Source of the DNA: Aliivibrio fischeri
GTDB lineage: Bacteria; Pseudomonadota; Gammaproteobacteria; Enterobacterales; Vibrionaceae
Length of the DNA stretch: 64,000 nucleotides
NCBI RefSeq assembly: GCF_009727955.1
Contig: NZ_WOBR01000010.1
Coordinates: forward strand, 496,001 to 560,000
Direction: 5' to 3'
Below are positions 1-8,473 of this stretch, piece after piece; the first letter of the stretch is position 1; each line of letters begins with the position of its first letter. A program made the translations under genes and the position numbers. The notes under the pieces are model-generated. The model had not been told where the DNA came from. It was given only the letters and a program-made list of their open reading frames with translations, and ran no database searches.

Positions 1-596
1 CATTAGCGCTATCTCTTTATCCTGAATGCATCAATTTACAAAAAACACATCCAAACCTGACTACCTCTCTAGAGGCTGCACCAAACCATAAAATATTGGA
101 TGATATTCAACGTGGGTCAATTGATATTGGCATTGTTACTCATAACCCAACACCAAGTTTATTTAGTAGTGAAAAACTAACTGAAGAGCCTCTTTGCCTA
201 GTATTACCAAAACATTATCAAAACACAGCCATCACTATTGAAACCTTAATGCAATGCGGGTTAATCAAACATCCGGATGCAGAGCACTATTTATCACTGT
301 ATTTTGATAATTGTAAGGATCACGGATTAGAAAATGGTAATGCAAATGAGTTTCCTGTGGCCAGTTACATCAATCAATTAAGCCAAATTTTATTGCCTGT
401 TGCTCAAGGTATTGGTTTTACTGTATTACCACAAAGTGCCATCGATGCCTTTCCCGATAAACAAGAACTGTATATTCACGAACCAACTCAATTGGTTATG
501 GAGCGTCTGTTTTTAGTTCACAAACGAAACAGAGACTTACCAAAACGGTATCAAACGTTAATCGAAAAGATCAAAAACGCTTTAGCTTTAAATTAA
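1..596 (+). CDS. LysR-family transcriptional regulator, C-terminal part (5' truncated by window edge)
   Basis: The reading frame is open from base 3 to the TAA, so only the last ~197 residues are visible. They correspond to the LysR effector-binding domain: an early 'GSIDIGIVTH' strand, a mid-domain 'EEPLCLVLPKHY' strand, and the typical 'VAQGIGFTVLPQSAI' segment that precedes the last helices. The DNA-binding helix-turn-helix lies outside the window. An internal TTG at 96 is not the real start, because the homologous sequence continues upstream of it. The gene is convergent with the next LysR gene and only four bases separate the two stop codons. Family is clear; the target is unknown. Confidence 0.85.
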   Translation, partial: LALSLYPECINLQKTHPNLTTSLEAAPNHKILDDIQRGSIDIGIVTHNPTPSLFSSEKLTEEPLCLVLPKHYQNTAITIETLMQCGLIKHPDAEHYLSLYFDNCKDHGLENGNANEFPVASYINQLSQILLPVAQGIGFTVLPQSAIDAFPDKQELYIHEPTQLVMERLFLVHKRNRDLPKRYQTLIEKIKNALALN

Positions 597-600
597 TAAA

Positions 601-1494
601 TTATTTAACTAATTTATCGACCATAAAATCTAAAAAGGCTCGTACGTGCGGCTTAGGATATTGCGAGCCTTTATAGATAGCAAAAATCTCACCGCTCCCT
701 TGCTCTCCATGTGTTATTGTCCATTCAGGCAAAATCTTAACCAAAGCACCATTCTCAATATAGGGAATAACCATCCAATCAGAAAGCAATAACACGCCAG
801 TACCTGATAAGGCAGCATTCAATAATGGAGAACCACCTTTAGAGATTAAATTACCTGAAACAGAAACTTTTTTCTGAATATTTCCTTTTTTAAAAAACCA
901 ATGATTACGTTGTCGTTCATGACTAATCAATAAGCAATTATGATCATGTAAATCATCTGGCTTATTAATACTATGATATTTATCGAGATAAGTAGGAGAA
1001 GCCACTAAAGAAGTATAGTTGACCATGAGTTTACGAGCTTTTAATCGACTATCTTGAGGGGTACCAATTCGTATAGCAATATCTATATTCTCACTATTCA
1101 AATCAACAACTTTGTTATCAAGTTCTAACTCTATTTGTACTTTCGGATATAGCGCTAAAAATTCCGGGATAAAAGACGCTAAAACCAAGTTACCGAAGCT
1201 TTCAAAAACTGAGATACGTAACATACCTTCAGGCTCTTCATTACTCCCCTTCATTTCGCTCAATAATTTATCGCTATCCTGCAATAATTGAATCGACTTT
1301 TGATGAAAATAAAGTCCTTCTTCAGTCAAAATTAACTGTCGTGTACTTCTTTTAAATAAAGTCGTCTGTATCTTCTCTTCAAGATTATCAATATTTCTCG
1401 CAACCGATGATGGTGCCATATGCAATGCATGACCGGCCTTAGAAAAACTGCCTGATTCTACCACTTGATCAAATATTCGGATTAAATCTAACAC
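601..1494 (-). CDS. LysR-family transcriptional regulator
   Basis: A full-length 297-aa LysR protein. Residues 1-60 form the winged helix-turn-helix ('GSFSKAGHALHMAPSSVARN') and residues ~90-290 the effector-binding domain. It resembles the CrgA/AaeR-like subgroup, judging by 'LTEEGLYFHQK' and 'IDIAIRIG'. It is transcribed away from the AhpD-like gene starting 126 bases beyond it, the classic layout of a LysR protein controlling its divergent neighbour. The likely target is the AhpD-like gene and perhaps the following oxidoreductase, which would suggest a response to an oxidant or electrophile. That last point is inference from context. Confidence 0.93.
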   Translation of the reverse strand: MLDLIRIFDQVVESGSFSKAGHALHMAPSSVARNIDNLEEKIQTTLFKRSTRQLILTEEGLYFHQKSIQLLQDSDKLLSEMKGSNEEPEGMLRISVFESFGNLVLASFIPEFLALYPKVQIELELDNKVVDLNSENIDIAIRIGTPQDSRLKARKLMVNYTSLVASPTYLDKYHSINKPDDLHDHNCLLISHERQRNHWFFKKGNIQKKVSVSGNLISKGGSPLLNAALSGTGVLLLSDWMVIPYIENGALVKILPEWTITHGEQGSGEIFAIYKGSQYPKPHVRAFLDFMVDKLVK

Positions 1495-1619
1495 ATTATC
1501 ACCTTTGCATTTTACGCAAAACTACTTCAGTTTTAATGGCCATTCTCTCTTTTAATCGAATTATGCACAATACCTCCATCGCAATAAAGCGCTAACAAAC
1601 AATATAAAGAGACTTAATT

Positions 1620-2054
1620 ATGACTACACGTATTGATATTGCAAAAATCCAACCAACAGCTTTGAGTGCTATGCTTTCTATTGAATCCTACCTATCAAGT
1701 GTGAATTTATCTGCTGAATTAAAAGAATTAATTAAGATCCGTGCTTCCATGATTAACCAGTGTGCATATTGTATTCAAATGCATGTACCTGAAGCTGAAA
1801 AAGCAGGAATTGAATCACAAAAGTTATTCGCTCTTGCTGCATGGAAAGAATCGCCACTATTTAACGCGACAGAACGTGCAATTTTAGCACTAACAGATGA
1901 AATGACCTTAATTGCAAATGACGGTGTTTCAGATAAAAGCTATCAAGAAGCATTAGATCTACTAGGAGAGGAACAACTAGCGCAAGCAATGATGCAGGTA
2001 ATCATGATTAATGCTTGGAATCGTTTCGCTTTAGCGACTCAAATGACGCACTAA
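1620..2054 (+). CDS. AhpD-like carboxymuconolactone decarboxylase-family protein
   Basis: A 144-aa protein of the AhpD/CMD all-helical family. It carries the thiol active-site signature C48-A-Y-C51 with His55 downstream (C-x-x-C-x-x-x-H), the arrangement that in AhpD supports peroxidase or disulfide-reductase activity. This points to a redox role rather than a true decarboxylase, which lacks this cysteine pair. It is cytoplasmic, with no signal peptide. A LysR regulator is divergent and a flavodoxin-fold oxidoreductase follows 108 bases downstream, after a hairpin, so the three may form an oxidative or electrophile stress unit. Substrate unknown. Confidence 0.88.
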   Translation: MTTRIDIAKIQPTALSAMLSIESYLSSVNLSAELKELIKIRASMINQCAYCIQMHVPEAEKAGIESQKLFALAAWKESPLFNATERAILALTDEMTLIANDGVSDKSYQEALDLLGEEQLAQAMMQVIMINAWNRFALATQMTH

Positions 2055-2078
2055 TCAAGAATAATAAATAATCAACTC

Positions 2079-2142
2079 TAGCTATATTCATATCAACTCA
2101 AAATAAACCGTTGAGCATTGTACTGAGTATAGCTATTTTTTT
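2079..2142 (+). terminator. Probable terminator after the AhpD-like gene
   Basis: TAGCTATA and TATAGCTA form an 8-bp stem enclosing a long loop that has its own small hairpin (CTCAA...TTGAG). Seven T residues follow directly. The long loop makes it less certain than a compact hairpin, and read-through into the next gene is possible. Confidence 0.5.
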
Positions 2143-2162
2143 ACCTGATAATTGAGAACATT

Positions 2163-2702
2163 ATGAAGCGTATTTTAGTCTTACTCGCACACCATTTAAT
2201 TGAAAGCTCTACAATTAACCGCACGCTAGTAGAGGCGTTGTCTAAGCATGATCAAACCACAATACATAACTTGTACCAAGCTTATCCAGATTTCCAGATT
2301 GATGTTGAGCAAGAGAAAAAATTACTGCTTTGTCACGATATTATTATTTTTGTTTTTCCAATCTATTGGTACTCAACACCTTCTCTATTAAAAGAATGGC
2401 AAGATCGTGTTTTAGAATATGGATTTGCTTATGGCACTAAAGGGAATAAGCTTCACGGTAAAACATTATTATGTATGACGAGCACTGGTAGCCCAGAATC
2501 AACTTATCAGTCTGACGATAATCAAGGCTCTATAATGAAAACATTATTAATGCCAATTGAAAAAATGGCTCAAGATACTGGGATTAATTATATCGAACCA
2601 CTAACATTGTATGGTTCAAGAACTGCGATTGAAGAAGATCGATTAACACCTCATATTAACAACTGCTTAAATAAAATAAATACGTTGTTATCTGAAGAGT
2701 AA
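2163..2702 (+). CDS. NAD(P)H-dependent oxidoreductase, flavodoxin-like fold
   Basis: A 179-aa protein of the KefF/MdaB/NQO quinone-reductase-like family. It shows an N-terminal strand and flavin-phosphate loop ('LLAHHLIESSTINR'), the 'DIIIFVFPIYWYSTPSLLKEWQDRVLEYGFAYG' type core (typical W-Y-s-x-P-x-L-K motif at ~70-90) and the 'GKTLLCMTSTGSPESTY' strand. Such enzymes reduce quinones or serve as cytoplasmic subunits of Kef potassium efflux systems. No kef channel gene is adjacent, so a quinone or electrophile reductase is more likely. It lies in the same direction as the AhpD-like gene and may share its LysR control. Confidence 0.88.
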   Translation: MKRILVLLAHHLIESSTINRTLVEALSKHDQTTIHNLYQAYPDFQIDVEQEKKLLLCHDIIIFVFPIYWYSTPSLLKEWQDRVLEYGFAYGTKGNKLHGKTLLCMTSTGSPESTYQSDDNQGSIMKTLLMPIEKMAQDTGINYIEPLTLYGSRTAIEEDRLTPHINNCLNKINTLLSEE

Positions 2703-2771
2703 AAAGAATAATCATTCTATATAAAAACAATGATTAAACGTTGAGTTTATGTATTACAAAGCCCTAAAACC

Positions 2772-2798
2772 AAAAAACTCCTGAATATCAGGAGTTTT
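2772..2798 (-). terminator. Terminator of the 28-codon gene
   Basis: AAAACTCCTG and CAGGAGTTTT pair as a compact near-perfect stem with a loop of about five bases, immediately past the stop of the small minus-strand gene. T-rich tracts flank both sides, so it could also stop transcription from the oxidoreductase on the plus strand. Confidence 0.75.
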
Positions 2799-2803
2799 AT
2801 TTT

Positions 2804-2890
2804 TTACCACTTTTTAGCCACATCTTTTGCAGTGTCTTTCCAGTATTGAATTCGCGCACGTTGCAATTGGGCTTTTCTTGTTCTTTTCAT
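2804..2890 (-). CDS. Small basic protein, 28 aa, unknown function
   Basis: A short open frame beginning MKRTRKAQLQ and ending VAKKW. Three points support it as a real gene: a strong Shine-Dalgarno sequence (GAAGGAAG) six bases before the ATG, a well-placed hairpin terminator just after the stop, and a protein-like composition. The product is very basic (Arg and Lys cluster in the first half) with two Trp near the end, which suggests an amphipathic RNA- or ribosome-associated helix. That is speculation; I do not recognise the family. Confidence 0.6.
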   Translation of the reverse strand: MKRTRKAQLQRARIQYWKDTAKDVAKKW

Positions 2891-2921
2891 AAGAGACTTC
2901 CTTCTAACATTCATTTACTCG

Positions 2922-2978
2922 TCAATGAGCAACTTCATGAATTTCCTTACCCTTTGAATCTATCGAAGAGTTGCCCAT
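2922..2978 (-). other. Possible 18-codon leader frame upstream of the small basic gene
   Basis: An ATG opens an 18-codon frame (MGNSSIDSKGKEIHEVAH) ending 31 bases before the start of the 28-codon gene. The same frame is open for ~16 codons before the ATG and reads like protein, so it could be a decayed or frameshifted small gene. It has no convincing ribosome binding site. Low confidence. Confidence 0.25.
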
Positions 2979-3110
2979 ATTGCGAGGATCAAGATCACGA
3001 ATATTTAAACGTACCGCGTGTTTTTACTTTATTTATATGATCTTAATACCACTTATCCCCATTCTTAATACAAAAGCACAATTCTTCTTTCACACCACAC
3101 TGAAACATTT

Positions 3111-3172
3111 GTGACATGAAAATTCACTAAAACTGTCAGAAAATCGCCTCAAAATCGTCATAAAGTCTCTCT
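3111..3172 (+). promoter_or_regulatory. Array of PhoB-box units (Pho box) controlling the downstream transport operon
   Basis: Seven-base units recur every 11 bases, separated by A-rich 4-base spacers. They are GTGACAT, ATTCACT, CTGTCAG, TCGCCTC, TCGTCAT and TCTCTCT, starting at 3111, 3122, 3133, 3144, 3155 and 3166. The established PhoB site is direct repeats of CTGTCAT with this same 11-bp period. CTGTCAG and TCGTCAT match best; ATTCACT and TCTCTCT are weak. The array ends ~46 bases before the first ATG, where PhoB would stand in for a -35 element. This implies induction by phosphate starvation. Confidence 0.72.
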
Positions 3173-3218
3173 AGGATGACAATCAAATTATTGATGTAGT
3201 CCAAAAGGATAGAGACAA

Positions 3219-4271
3219 ATGAAAACATTGCTAACCAGTGCGACATTGCTCGTTACTACTTTATCAACGCCATTAATGGCAAAAGAAACCGACATTCAAT
3301 CGCTTGTCAATGCAGCCCAAAAAGAAGGGAAAATATACAGTGTTGGTATGCCGGGAAGCTGGGCAAACTGGAAAGATACATGGAACGATTTAAATAAACT
3401 GTATGGCCTAAAGCATCAAGATACGGACATGAGTTCAGCTCAAGAAATTGCGAAATTTGCAGCAGAAAAGAACAACGCCACTGCCGATATCGGTGATGTC
3501 GGTTTTGCTTTCGCACGAGTTGCTGTGAAAAAAGGCGTTACACAAGCGTATAAACCAACCACTTGGGATTCAATTCCAGATTGGGCGAAAGATAAAGACG
3601 GTCACTGGGCACTTGCTTATACAGGCACGATCTCTTTTATCTCAAATAATAAGTTAGTAAAAAATCCACCGACATCTTGGGATGATTTATTACAAGGAAA
3701 CTACAAAGTCAGCGTTGGTGATGTTGGTGTGGCAGCGCAAGCAAATAACGCCGTATTAGCAGCCGCTTTTGCGAAAGGTGGTGATGAAAGCAATCTAAAA
3801 CCTGCGATTAAATTCTTTGCAGAGTTAGCCAAGCAAGGTCGCTTATCTTATACCGATCCAGGTTTAGCTAATCTAGAGAAAGGGGAAATCGAAGTTGCGC
3901 TACTGTGGGACTTTAATGCTTTAAATTATCGTGACAAATTAGGACGAGATCGCTTTAGTGTTAATATTCCTCAGGATGGTTCTGTTATTTCAGGATATAC
4001 CACCATCATAAATAAATTTGCTAAAAACCCAAATTCAGCAAAATTAGCACGTGAATACATCTTCAGTGATCAAGGACAAATTAACCTAGCAGAAGGCTAC
4101 GCCCGCCCTATTCGTAGTGATGTTGTGTTACCACAATCAATTCAAGATAAGTTAATTCCTAACGACCAATACACCAATGTGCAACCTGTAAGTGATTTTA
4201 AAGCGTGGGAAAAATCCGCTCGTAAACTTCCTCGCCAATGGCAAGAAAATGTATTAATTAACCAGCAGTAA
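3219..4271 (+). CDS. ABC transporter periplasmic substrate-binding protein (2-aminoethylphosphonate / iron type family)
   Basis: A 350-aa protein with a signal peptide (residues 1-22, cleavage near 'PLMA|KE') and a type 2 periplasmic binding fold. Features include 'AAQKEGKIYSVGMPGSWANW' at the start of the mature protein and 'ISGYTTIINKFAKNPNSAKLAREYIFSDQGQ' near the end, as in the AfuA/PhnS cluster that binds ferric iron or aminoethylphosphonate. It is the first gene of a tight operon with a phosphatase, permeases, an ATPase and a HAD phosphatase, and it lies behind a Pho box. An organophosphorus ligand is therefore favoured over iron. The ATG follows an AGGATAGAGACAA leader. Confidence 0.88.
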   Translation: MKTLLTSATLLVTTLSTPLMAKETDIQSLVNAAQKEGKIYSVGMPGSWANWKDTWNDLNKLYGLKHQDTDMSSAQEIAKFAAEKNNATADIGDVGFAFARVAVKKGVTQAYKPTTWDSIPDWAKDKDGHWALAYTGTISFISNNKLVKNPPTSWDDLLQGNYKVSVGDVGVAAQANNAVLAAAFAKGGDESNLKPAIKFFAELAKQGRLSYTDPGLANLEKGEIEVALLWDFNALNYRDKLGRDRFSVNIPQDGSVISGYTTIINKFAKNPNSAKLAREYIFSDQGQINLAEGYARPIRSDVVLPQSIQDKLIPNDQYTNVQPVSDFKAWEKSARKLPRQWQENVLINQQ

Positions 4272-4280
4272 GTGAATCCC

Positions 4281-5096
4281 ATGAGCAGTAAGACTATTCT
4301 TGTTGTTCTCGATGGCCTTAATTATCAAGTAGCTCATGATTGTATGGGCTACTTAACAGGGTTAATTGAGCACCAAAGAGCAACACTATATAAAATTCAA
4401 TCCGAATTACCTTCAATGTCTCGCCCATTATATGAGTGTTTATTAACGGGTATATCTCCTGTAAATAGTGGCATTGTAAACAATGATATTGTGCGATTAT
4501 CTAACCAAGATTCCATATTCAGCTTAGCGACAAGCCAAGGTAAAACAACGGCAGCCGCTGCTTATCATTGGGTTAGTGAACTCTATAATATCGCTCCTTA
4601 TCATGCGACACGTGATCGCTTTACCAACAGCAAGCAACTCAACATTCAGCATGGTTGTTTCTATCATTGGGATCATTACCCTGATGAAGCGCTATTTCTT
4701 GATGCTGAGCACCTGCGTCGTACGCATCAACCGGATTTTTTATTAATCCACCCAATGAATATTGATGATGTTGGACATAAATTTGGTCTGGATTCTCGTC
4801 AATATCGAAATAGTGCCCGCACTGCTGACATTATTTTATCTAACTACATTGATGACTGGGTAAACGATGGATATCAAGTCCTTATTACCAGCGATCATGG
4901 TATGAATAACGATCTATCACATGGTGGAAATCTACCAGAAGAGCGTGACGTCCCCTTATTTGTTATTGGAGAACGCTTTACTCACCAAGCATCCGATAAC
5001 ATCCAGATTAAGCAAACGGATATTTGCGGTGTGTTATGTCAATTATTAAGCCTTAAACACAACAAAACTTATCCTCAGGAATTATTAGTATTATGA
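4281..5096 (+). CDS. Alkaline-phosphatase-superfamily phosphohydrolase (nucleotide pyrophosphatase / phosphodiesterase-like)
   Basis: A ~271-aa cytoplasmic protein with no signal peptide. Metal-binding and catalytic motifs of the alkaline phosphatase superfamily are visible: an N-terminal 'LVVLDGL' Asp, a nucleophile loop 'PSMSRPLYECLLTG', 'DDVGHKFG' (Asp/His) and 'TSDHGMNN' followed by a 'HGG' His. The superfamily includes phosphodiesterases, pyrophosphatases and phosphonoacetate hydrolase. A GTG nine bases upstream is an alternative start, but the ATG is better placed. Its position between the binding protein and the permeases implies it cleaves the imported compound inside the cell. The exact substrate cannot be read from sequence. 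Confidence 0.82.
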   Translation: MSSKTILVVLDGLNYQVAHDCMGYLTGLIEHQRATLYKIQSELPSMSRPLYECLLTGISPVNSGIVNNDIVRLSNQDSIFSLATSQGKTTAAAAYHWVSELYNIAPYHATRDRFTNSKQLNIQHGCFYHWDHYPDEALFLDAEHLRRTHQPDFLLIHPMNIDDVGHKFGLDSRQYRNSARTADIILSNYIDDWVNDGYQVLITSDHGMNNDLSHGGNLPEERDVPLFVIGERFTHQASDNIQIKQTDICGVLCQLLSLKHNKTYPQELLVL

Positions 5097-5980
5097 GTAG
5101 TTCTGCAGTCACTCACCCAAGCAACGCATCAATTAAATCGATTGTTGCTTGGATAAAGAAAATGAAACCAGCAATTTGGCTTGCTCCATTAGCACTGTTT
5201 TTTTATCTCTTTCAATTAGCGCCTATGATTTGGGTATTCATCAATAGTTTCATTTATGAAGATGAATACTCATTTGAAAACTACCAAGAAATATTCGATT
5301 CTAGCTTTATGCTACAAGGGTTTAGTAACAGTCTATGGTTATCGATATGGTCCAGTTTAATAGGCTTAATGATTGCGACACTCTTGGTTTCGTCACTTCG
5401 TCGCATTGATAGTAAGCTACGTGATGGCGTTATTGCTTTCACTAACATGAGCAGTAATTTTTCAGGTGTACCATTAGCGTTTGCTTTCATTATAATTCTT
5501 GGTGTCAATGGGGCATTTACCCTATTGCTTAAACAATATGGATTAATTGATGATTTTAATCTCTATGGGAAATGGGGATTGCTTTCTCTATACATCTACT
5601 TTCAGATCCCACTTGCCGTGTTATTACTTTATCCCGCTTTTGATGCATTAAGTGATGATTGGCAAGCGGCTTCAGCATTACTTGGCGCGAAGACATGGCA
5701 GTACTGGACCAAAATAGCGCTGCCAGTACTCTTCCCTGCGCTACTAGGTACATTCATTATTCTTATCGCTAACGCCATCGGGGCTTATGCGAGTGTATAT
5801 GCCTTAACTAATGGTAACTACAACGTAATTACTGTACGTATCGCTAGCCTTGTTTCTGGTGATTTATTCCTAGAACCAAATTTAGCGGCCGCTATCTCCG
5901 TTATATTAATGGCCATTCTGGCTTTTATTACCATAGTTAATCAGTGGCTTATCGCTAGGAGTTATCATGCAAAACGCTAA
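5093..5980 (+). CDS. ABC transporter permease (phosphonate/iron-type)
   Basis: A 295-aa integral membrane protein with about six transmembrane segments, starting near residues 30-50 ('IWLAPLALFFYLFQLAPMIWVF'). It carries the EAA-type cytoplasmic loop ('DALSDDWQAASALLGAKTWQYWTKIALPVLFPALLG') that docks with the ATPase. The start ATG overlaps the stop of the preceding gene by four bases (ATGA), a sign of translational coupling. It pairs with the next permease to form the membrane channel. Confidence 0.92.
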   Translation: MSSSAVTHPSNASIKSIVAWIKKMKPAIWLAPLALFFYLFQLAPMIWVFINSFIYEDEYSFENYQEIFDSSFMLQGFSNSLWLSIWSSLIGLMIATLLVSSLRRIDSKLRDGVIAFTNMSSNFSGVPLAFAFIIILGVNGAFTLLLKQYGLIDDFNLYGKWGLLSLYIYFQIPLAVLLLYPAFDALSDDWQAASALLGAKTWQYWTKIALPVLFPALLGTFIILIANAIGAYASVYALTNGNYNVITVRIASLVSGDLFLEPNLAAAISVILMAILAFITIVNQWLIARSYHAKR

Positions 5981-6752
5981 TACCGCATTTCATAAATCGG
6001 TGGTTTACTCTATTGTCGGATTAATGATGATCCCCATCATTGCTACCTTTATTTATTCGATTTCATCTCGTTGGGGAGCCACCATTTTACCCGATGGATT
6101 TTCTCTACAATGGTATGGTCAACTCTTAACAGATGAGCGATTTTTAGCCGCTTTTGGACGCTCATTATTTATTGGCATTTCTGCATTAACGCTCAGTATT
6201 GTCTTAATTGTCCCAGCTATTTTTGTTGTGTTTTATTACTTTCCAAAACTCGACAAAGTAATGAATATTCTGATCTTATTGCCTTTTGCAGTACCACCAG
6301 TGGTCTCCTCTGTTGGGTTATTGCAAATCTATGCAGATAGCAGTATCCCTTTAGTGGGGACTCCCTGGATATTAATTGGAACCTACTTTACCATTGCACT
6401 TCCATTTATGTACCGCGCTATCGCAAATAGCTTTGAATCCATTAATTTACAAGATCTTATGGATGCTGCTCATTTATTAGGGGCCAGTACAACAAGAGCA
6501 TTTCTCTTGATCATTCTTCCGAATTTACGTAAAGGTCTAATGGCCTCACTTTTTCTCTCTTTCTCATTTTTACTAGGTGAATTTGTCTTCGCTAATATCT
6601 TGGTTGGCACACGCTATGAAACCTTACAAATCTATCTCTACAACATGCGTCAAACCAGCGGACACTTCACGTCTGCATTAGTGATGACCTATTTCTTGTT
6701 TATCTTTTTACTGACTTGGTTAGCAAGTCGCTTTAACCGAGGTATTAAATAA
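5967..6752 (+). CDS. ABC transporter permease (second subunit)
   Basis: A 261-aa membrane protein with about six transmembrane helices and an EAA loop ('LQDLMDAAHLLGASTTRAFLLIILPNLRKGL'). It overlaps the first permease by 14 bases in a different frame. Two separate permease genes, rather than one fused gene, match the PhnU/PhnV arrangement of aminoethylphosphonate transporters. The start is preceded by a CGCTAGGAGTTATC ribosome binding site inside the upstream gene. Confidence 0.92.
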   Translation: MQNANTAFHKSVVYSIVGLMMIPIIATFIYSISSRWGATILPDGFSLQWYGQLLTDERFLAAFGRSLFIGISALTLSIVLIVPAIFVVFYYFPKLDKVMNILILLPFAVPPVVSSVGLLQIYADSSIPLVGTPWILIGTYFTIALPFMYRAIANSFESINLQDLMDAAHLLGASTTRAFLLIILPNLRKGLMASLFLSFSFLLGEFVFANILVGTRYETLQIYLYNMRQTSGHFTSALVMTYFLFIFLLTWLASRFNRGIK

Positions 6753-7771
6753 TGAGCTATGTAAACGTAAACCAATTAACAAAACGTTTTGGTGACAATA
6801 CGGTTTTTGAAAACGTAAATTTTAATATAGAAAAAGGCGAGTTTATTACTTTGCTAGGTCCAAGCGGATGCGGTAAATCAACCCTACTTCGTAGCCTAAC
6901 AGGATTAGATCCTATCAATAATGGTGAAATTTGGGTTAATGGCGAAAACATAACAGAACAAACACCACAGCAGCGTGGTATTGGCATGGTATTTCAATCT
7001 TATGCGCTTTTTCCAAATATGACCGTGAAAGAAAACATCGCTTTTGGTTTAAAAATGAAAAAGATAGACGTAAATACGATTGAAAAAGAAGTCTGTAAAG
7101 TTATTGAATTAGTTGATTTAAACGGTAAAGAAGATCGCTACCCTCATCAACTTTCAGGTGGGCAACGTCAACGAGTAGCACTCGCTAGGGCTCTGGTTGT
7201 AAAACCGAGGATCTTATTACTTGATGAGCCTTTATCTGCACTTGATGCCAAAATAAGAAAGCGTCTCCGACAGCAGATCCGTGATATTCAAAAAGAACTA
7301 AACTTAACTACGATCTTTGTTACTCATGATCAAGAAGAAGCCATGATCATGTCAGATCGCATCTTCTTAATAAATCAAGGTGAGATTGTTCAGCAAGGAT
7401 CACCCGAAGAGATTTATACTCAACCTGCAAATGAATTTGTAGCAAGCTTCATGGGACATTACAATTTGGTTGATGCACCAAAAGCCAAACAGCTATTTGA
7501 TATTGAAACCGAGTGGAAAGTCGCTATACGCCCTGAATCGATTTATGTAAAAGAAGAAGGCAGGCACTATGCTGAACATATTTCTTCACCAAAACAAGGG
7601 ATTATCAAAAATCATCAACTGCTTGGTAATGTCATTCGCTATCAAGTAGATGTTAATGACTGCGACTTAACCGTTGATTTACTTAATCGTTCGTCAGAAA
7701 GACTATTAGCAGCGGGAAGTAAACTAGAGTTACTTTTTAATCTTAACGAAATTCAACCAGTGAGAGCCTAA
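6752..7771 (+). CDS. ABC transporter ATP-binding protein
   Basis: A 339-aa ATPase. It has Walker A 'GPSGCGKST' (~residues 37-45), the Q-loop in 'GMVFQSYALFPNMTV', the ABC signature 'LSGGQRQRVALARAL', Walker B 'ILLLDEPLSALDAK' and the switch His in 'FVTHDQEEA'. A C-terminal extension (~240-339) looks like the regulatory OB (TOBE) domain of the iron/polyamine/phosphonate class. TAATG couples it to the preceding permease: the stop and start share one base. Confidence 0.95.
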   Translation: MSYVNVNQLTKRFGDNTVFENVNFNIEKGEFITLLGPSGCGKSTLLRSLTGLDPINNGEIWVNGENITEQTPQQRGIGMVFQSYALFPNMTVKENIAFGLKMKKIDVNTIEKEVCKVIELVDLNGKEDRYPHQLSGGQRQRVALARALVVKPRILLLDEPLSALDAKIRKRLRQQIRDIQKELNLTTIFVTHDQEEAMIMSDRIFLINQGEIVQQGSPEEIYTQPANEFVASFMGHYNLVDAPKAKQLFDIETEWKVAIRPESIYVKEEGRHYAEHISSPKQGIIKNHQLLGNVIRYQVDVNDCDLTVDLLNRSSERLLAAGSKLELLFNLNEIQPVRA

Positions 7772-7773
7772 AC

Positions 7774-8439
7774 ATGACACACCCACTTTATATATTTGAT
7801 CTTGATGAGACCTTGATTAATGGTGATTGTGCCATGATTTGGAATGAGTTTTTAGTTGATAAAGGCATCGTCACAACACCTGATTTTTTAGAAGAAGACA
7901 AACGCTTAATGACGCTGTATTCACGAGGCTTAATGGATATGGAAGATTATCTTACCTTTGCTATGTTCCCACTAAAAAATATACCAACAGTTCAAGTAGA
8001 AATACTCATAGAAGAGTGTGTTAAAGAACGTATACTTCCTCTGTTATTCCCAGAAGCAAAAATACTCATTCACCAACTAAAAGCCGATAATATAGATATG
8101 ATTGTTATTTCAGCTTCTGTTAGTTTCCTAGTAAAAATCGTAGCCAAGAACATAGGTATAGAACATGCAATTGGAATTGATTTAAAAGAAAAAGAGGGCT
8201 GTTATACAAGACACATTCTTGGTGTTCCAAGTTACAGAGAAGGCAAAGTATCTCGACTAACAGAATGGTTAAATGGAGGAGATAAAACCTATTCTAGTCT
8301 TCATTTTTATACTGATTCAATCAACGATTTACCATTATGTTTGTACGCGGATCATACGTACTTGGTAAACCCTTGTGAACAATTAGCGGTATATTCAAAA
8401 AAGAAAAATTGGCCGATACTTGCTTGGGGAAGCCAATAA
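7774..8439 (+). CDS. HAD-superfamily hydrolase, subfamily IB (SerB-like phosphatase)
   Basis: A 221-aa cytoplasmic phosphatase. The HAD motif I is D9-L-D11-E-T ('FDLDETLINGD'), motif II is 'VISAS', and motif IV is 'YTDSINDLPL'. The helical cap between motifs I and II places it in class IB with phosphoserine phosphatase and phosphocholine-type phosphatases. It starts two bases after the ATPase stop and closes the Pho-box operon. The simplest reading is that it releases phosphate from the monoester produced by the alkaline-phosphatase-like enzyme, so the operon would import and mineralise an organophosphate. This pathway is inferred. Confidence 0.85.
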   Translation: MTHPLYIFDLDETLINGDCAMIWNEFLVDKGIVTTPDFLEEDKRLMTLYSRGLMDMEDYLTFAMFPLKNIPTVQVEILIEECVKERILPLLFPEAKILIHQLKADNIDMIVISASVSFLVKIVAKNIGIEHAIGIDLKEKEGCYTRHILGVPSYREGKVSRLTEWLNGGDKTYSSLHFYTDSINDLPLCLYADHTYLVNPCEQLAVYSKKKNWPILAWGSQ

Positions 8440-8473
8440 ATCAAAAATTATCCTTAAATTTCGTGATAACTAA

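Noticed and set aside
2846-3040. Plus-strand 64-codon frame containing a CPYC motif
   Set aside because: It overlaps the well-supported minus-strand small gene, has no ribosome binding site and no family resemblance; the CxxC is probably chance.
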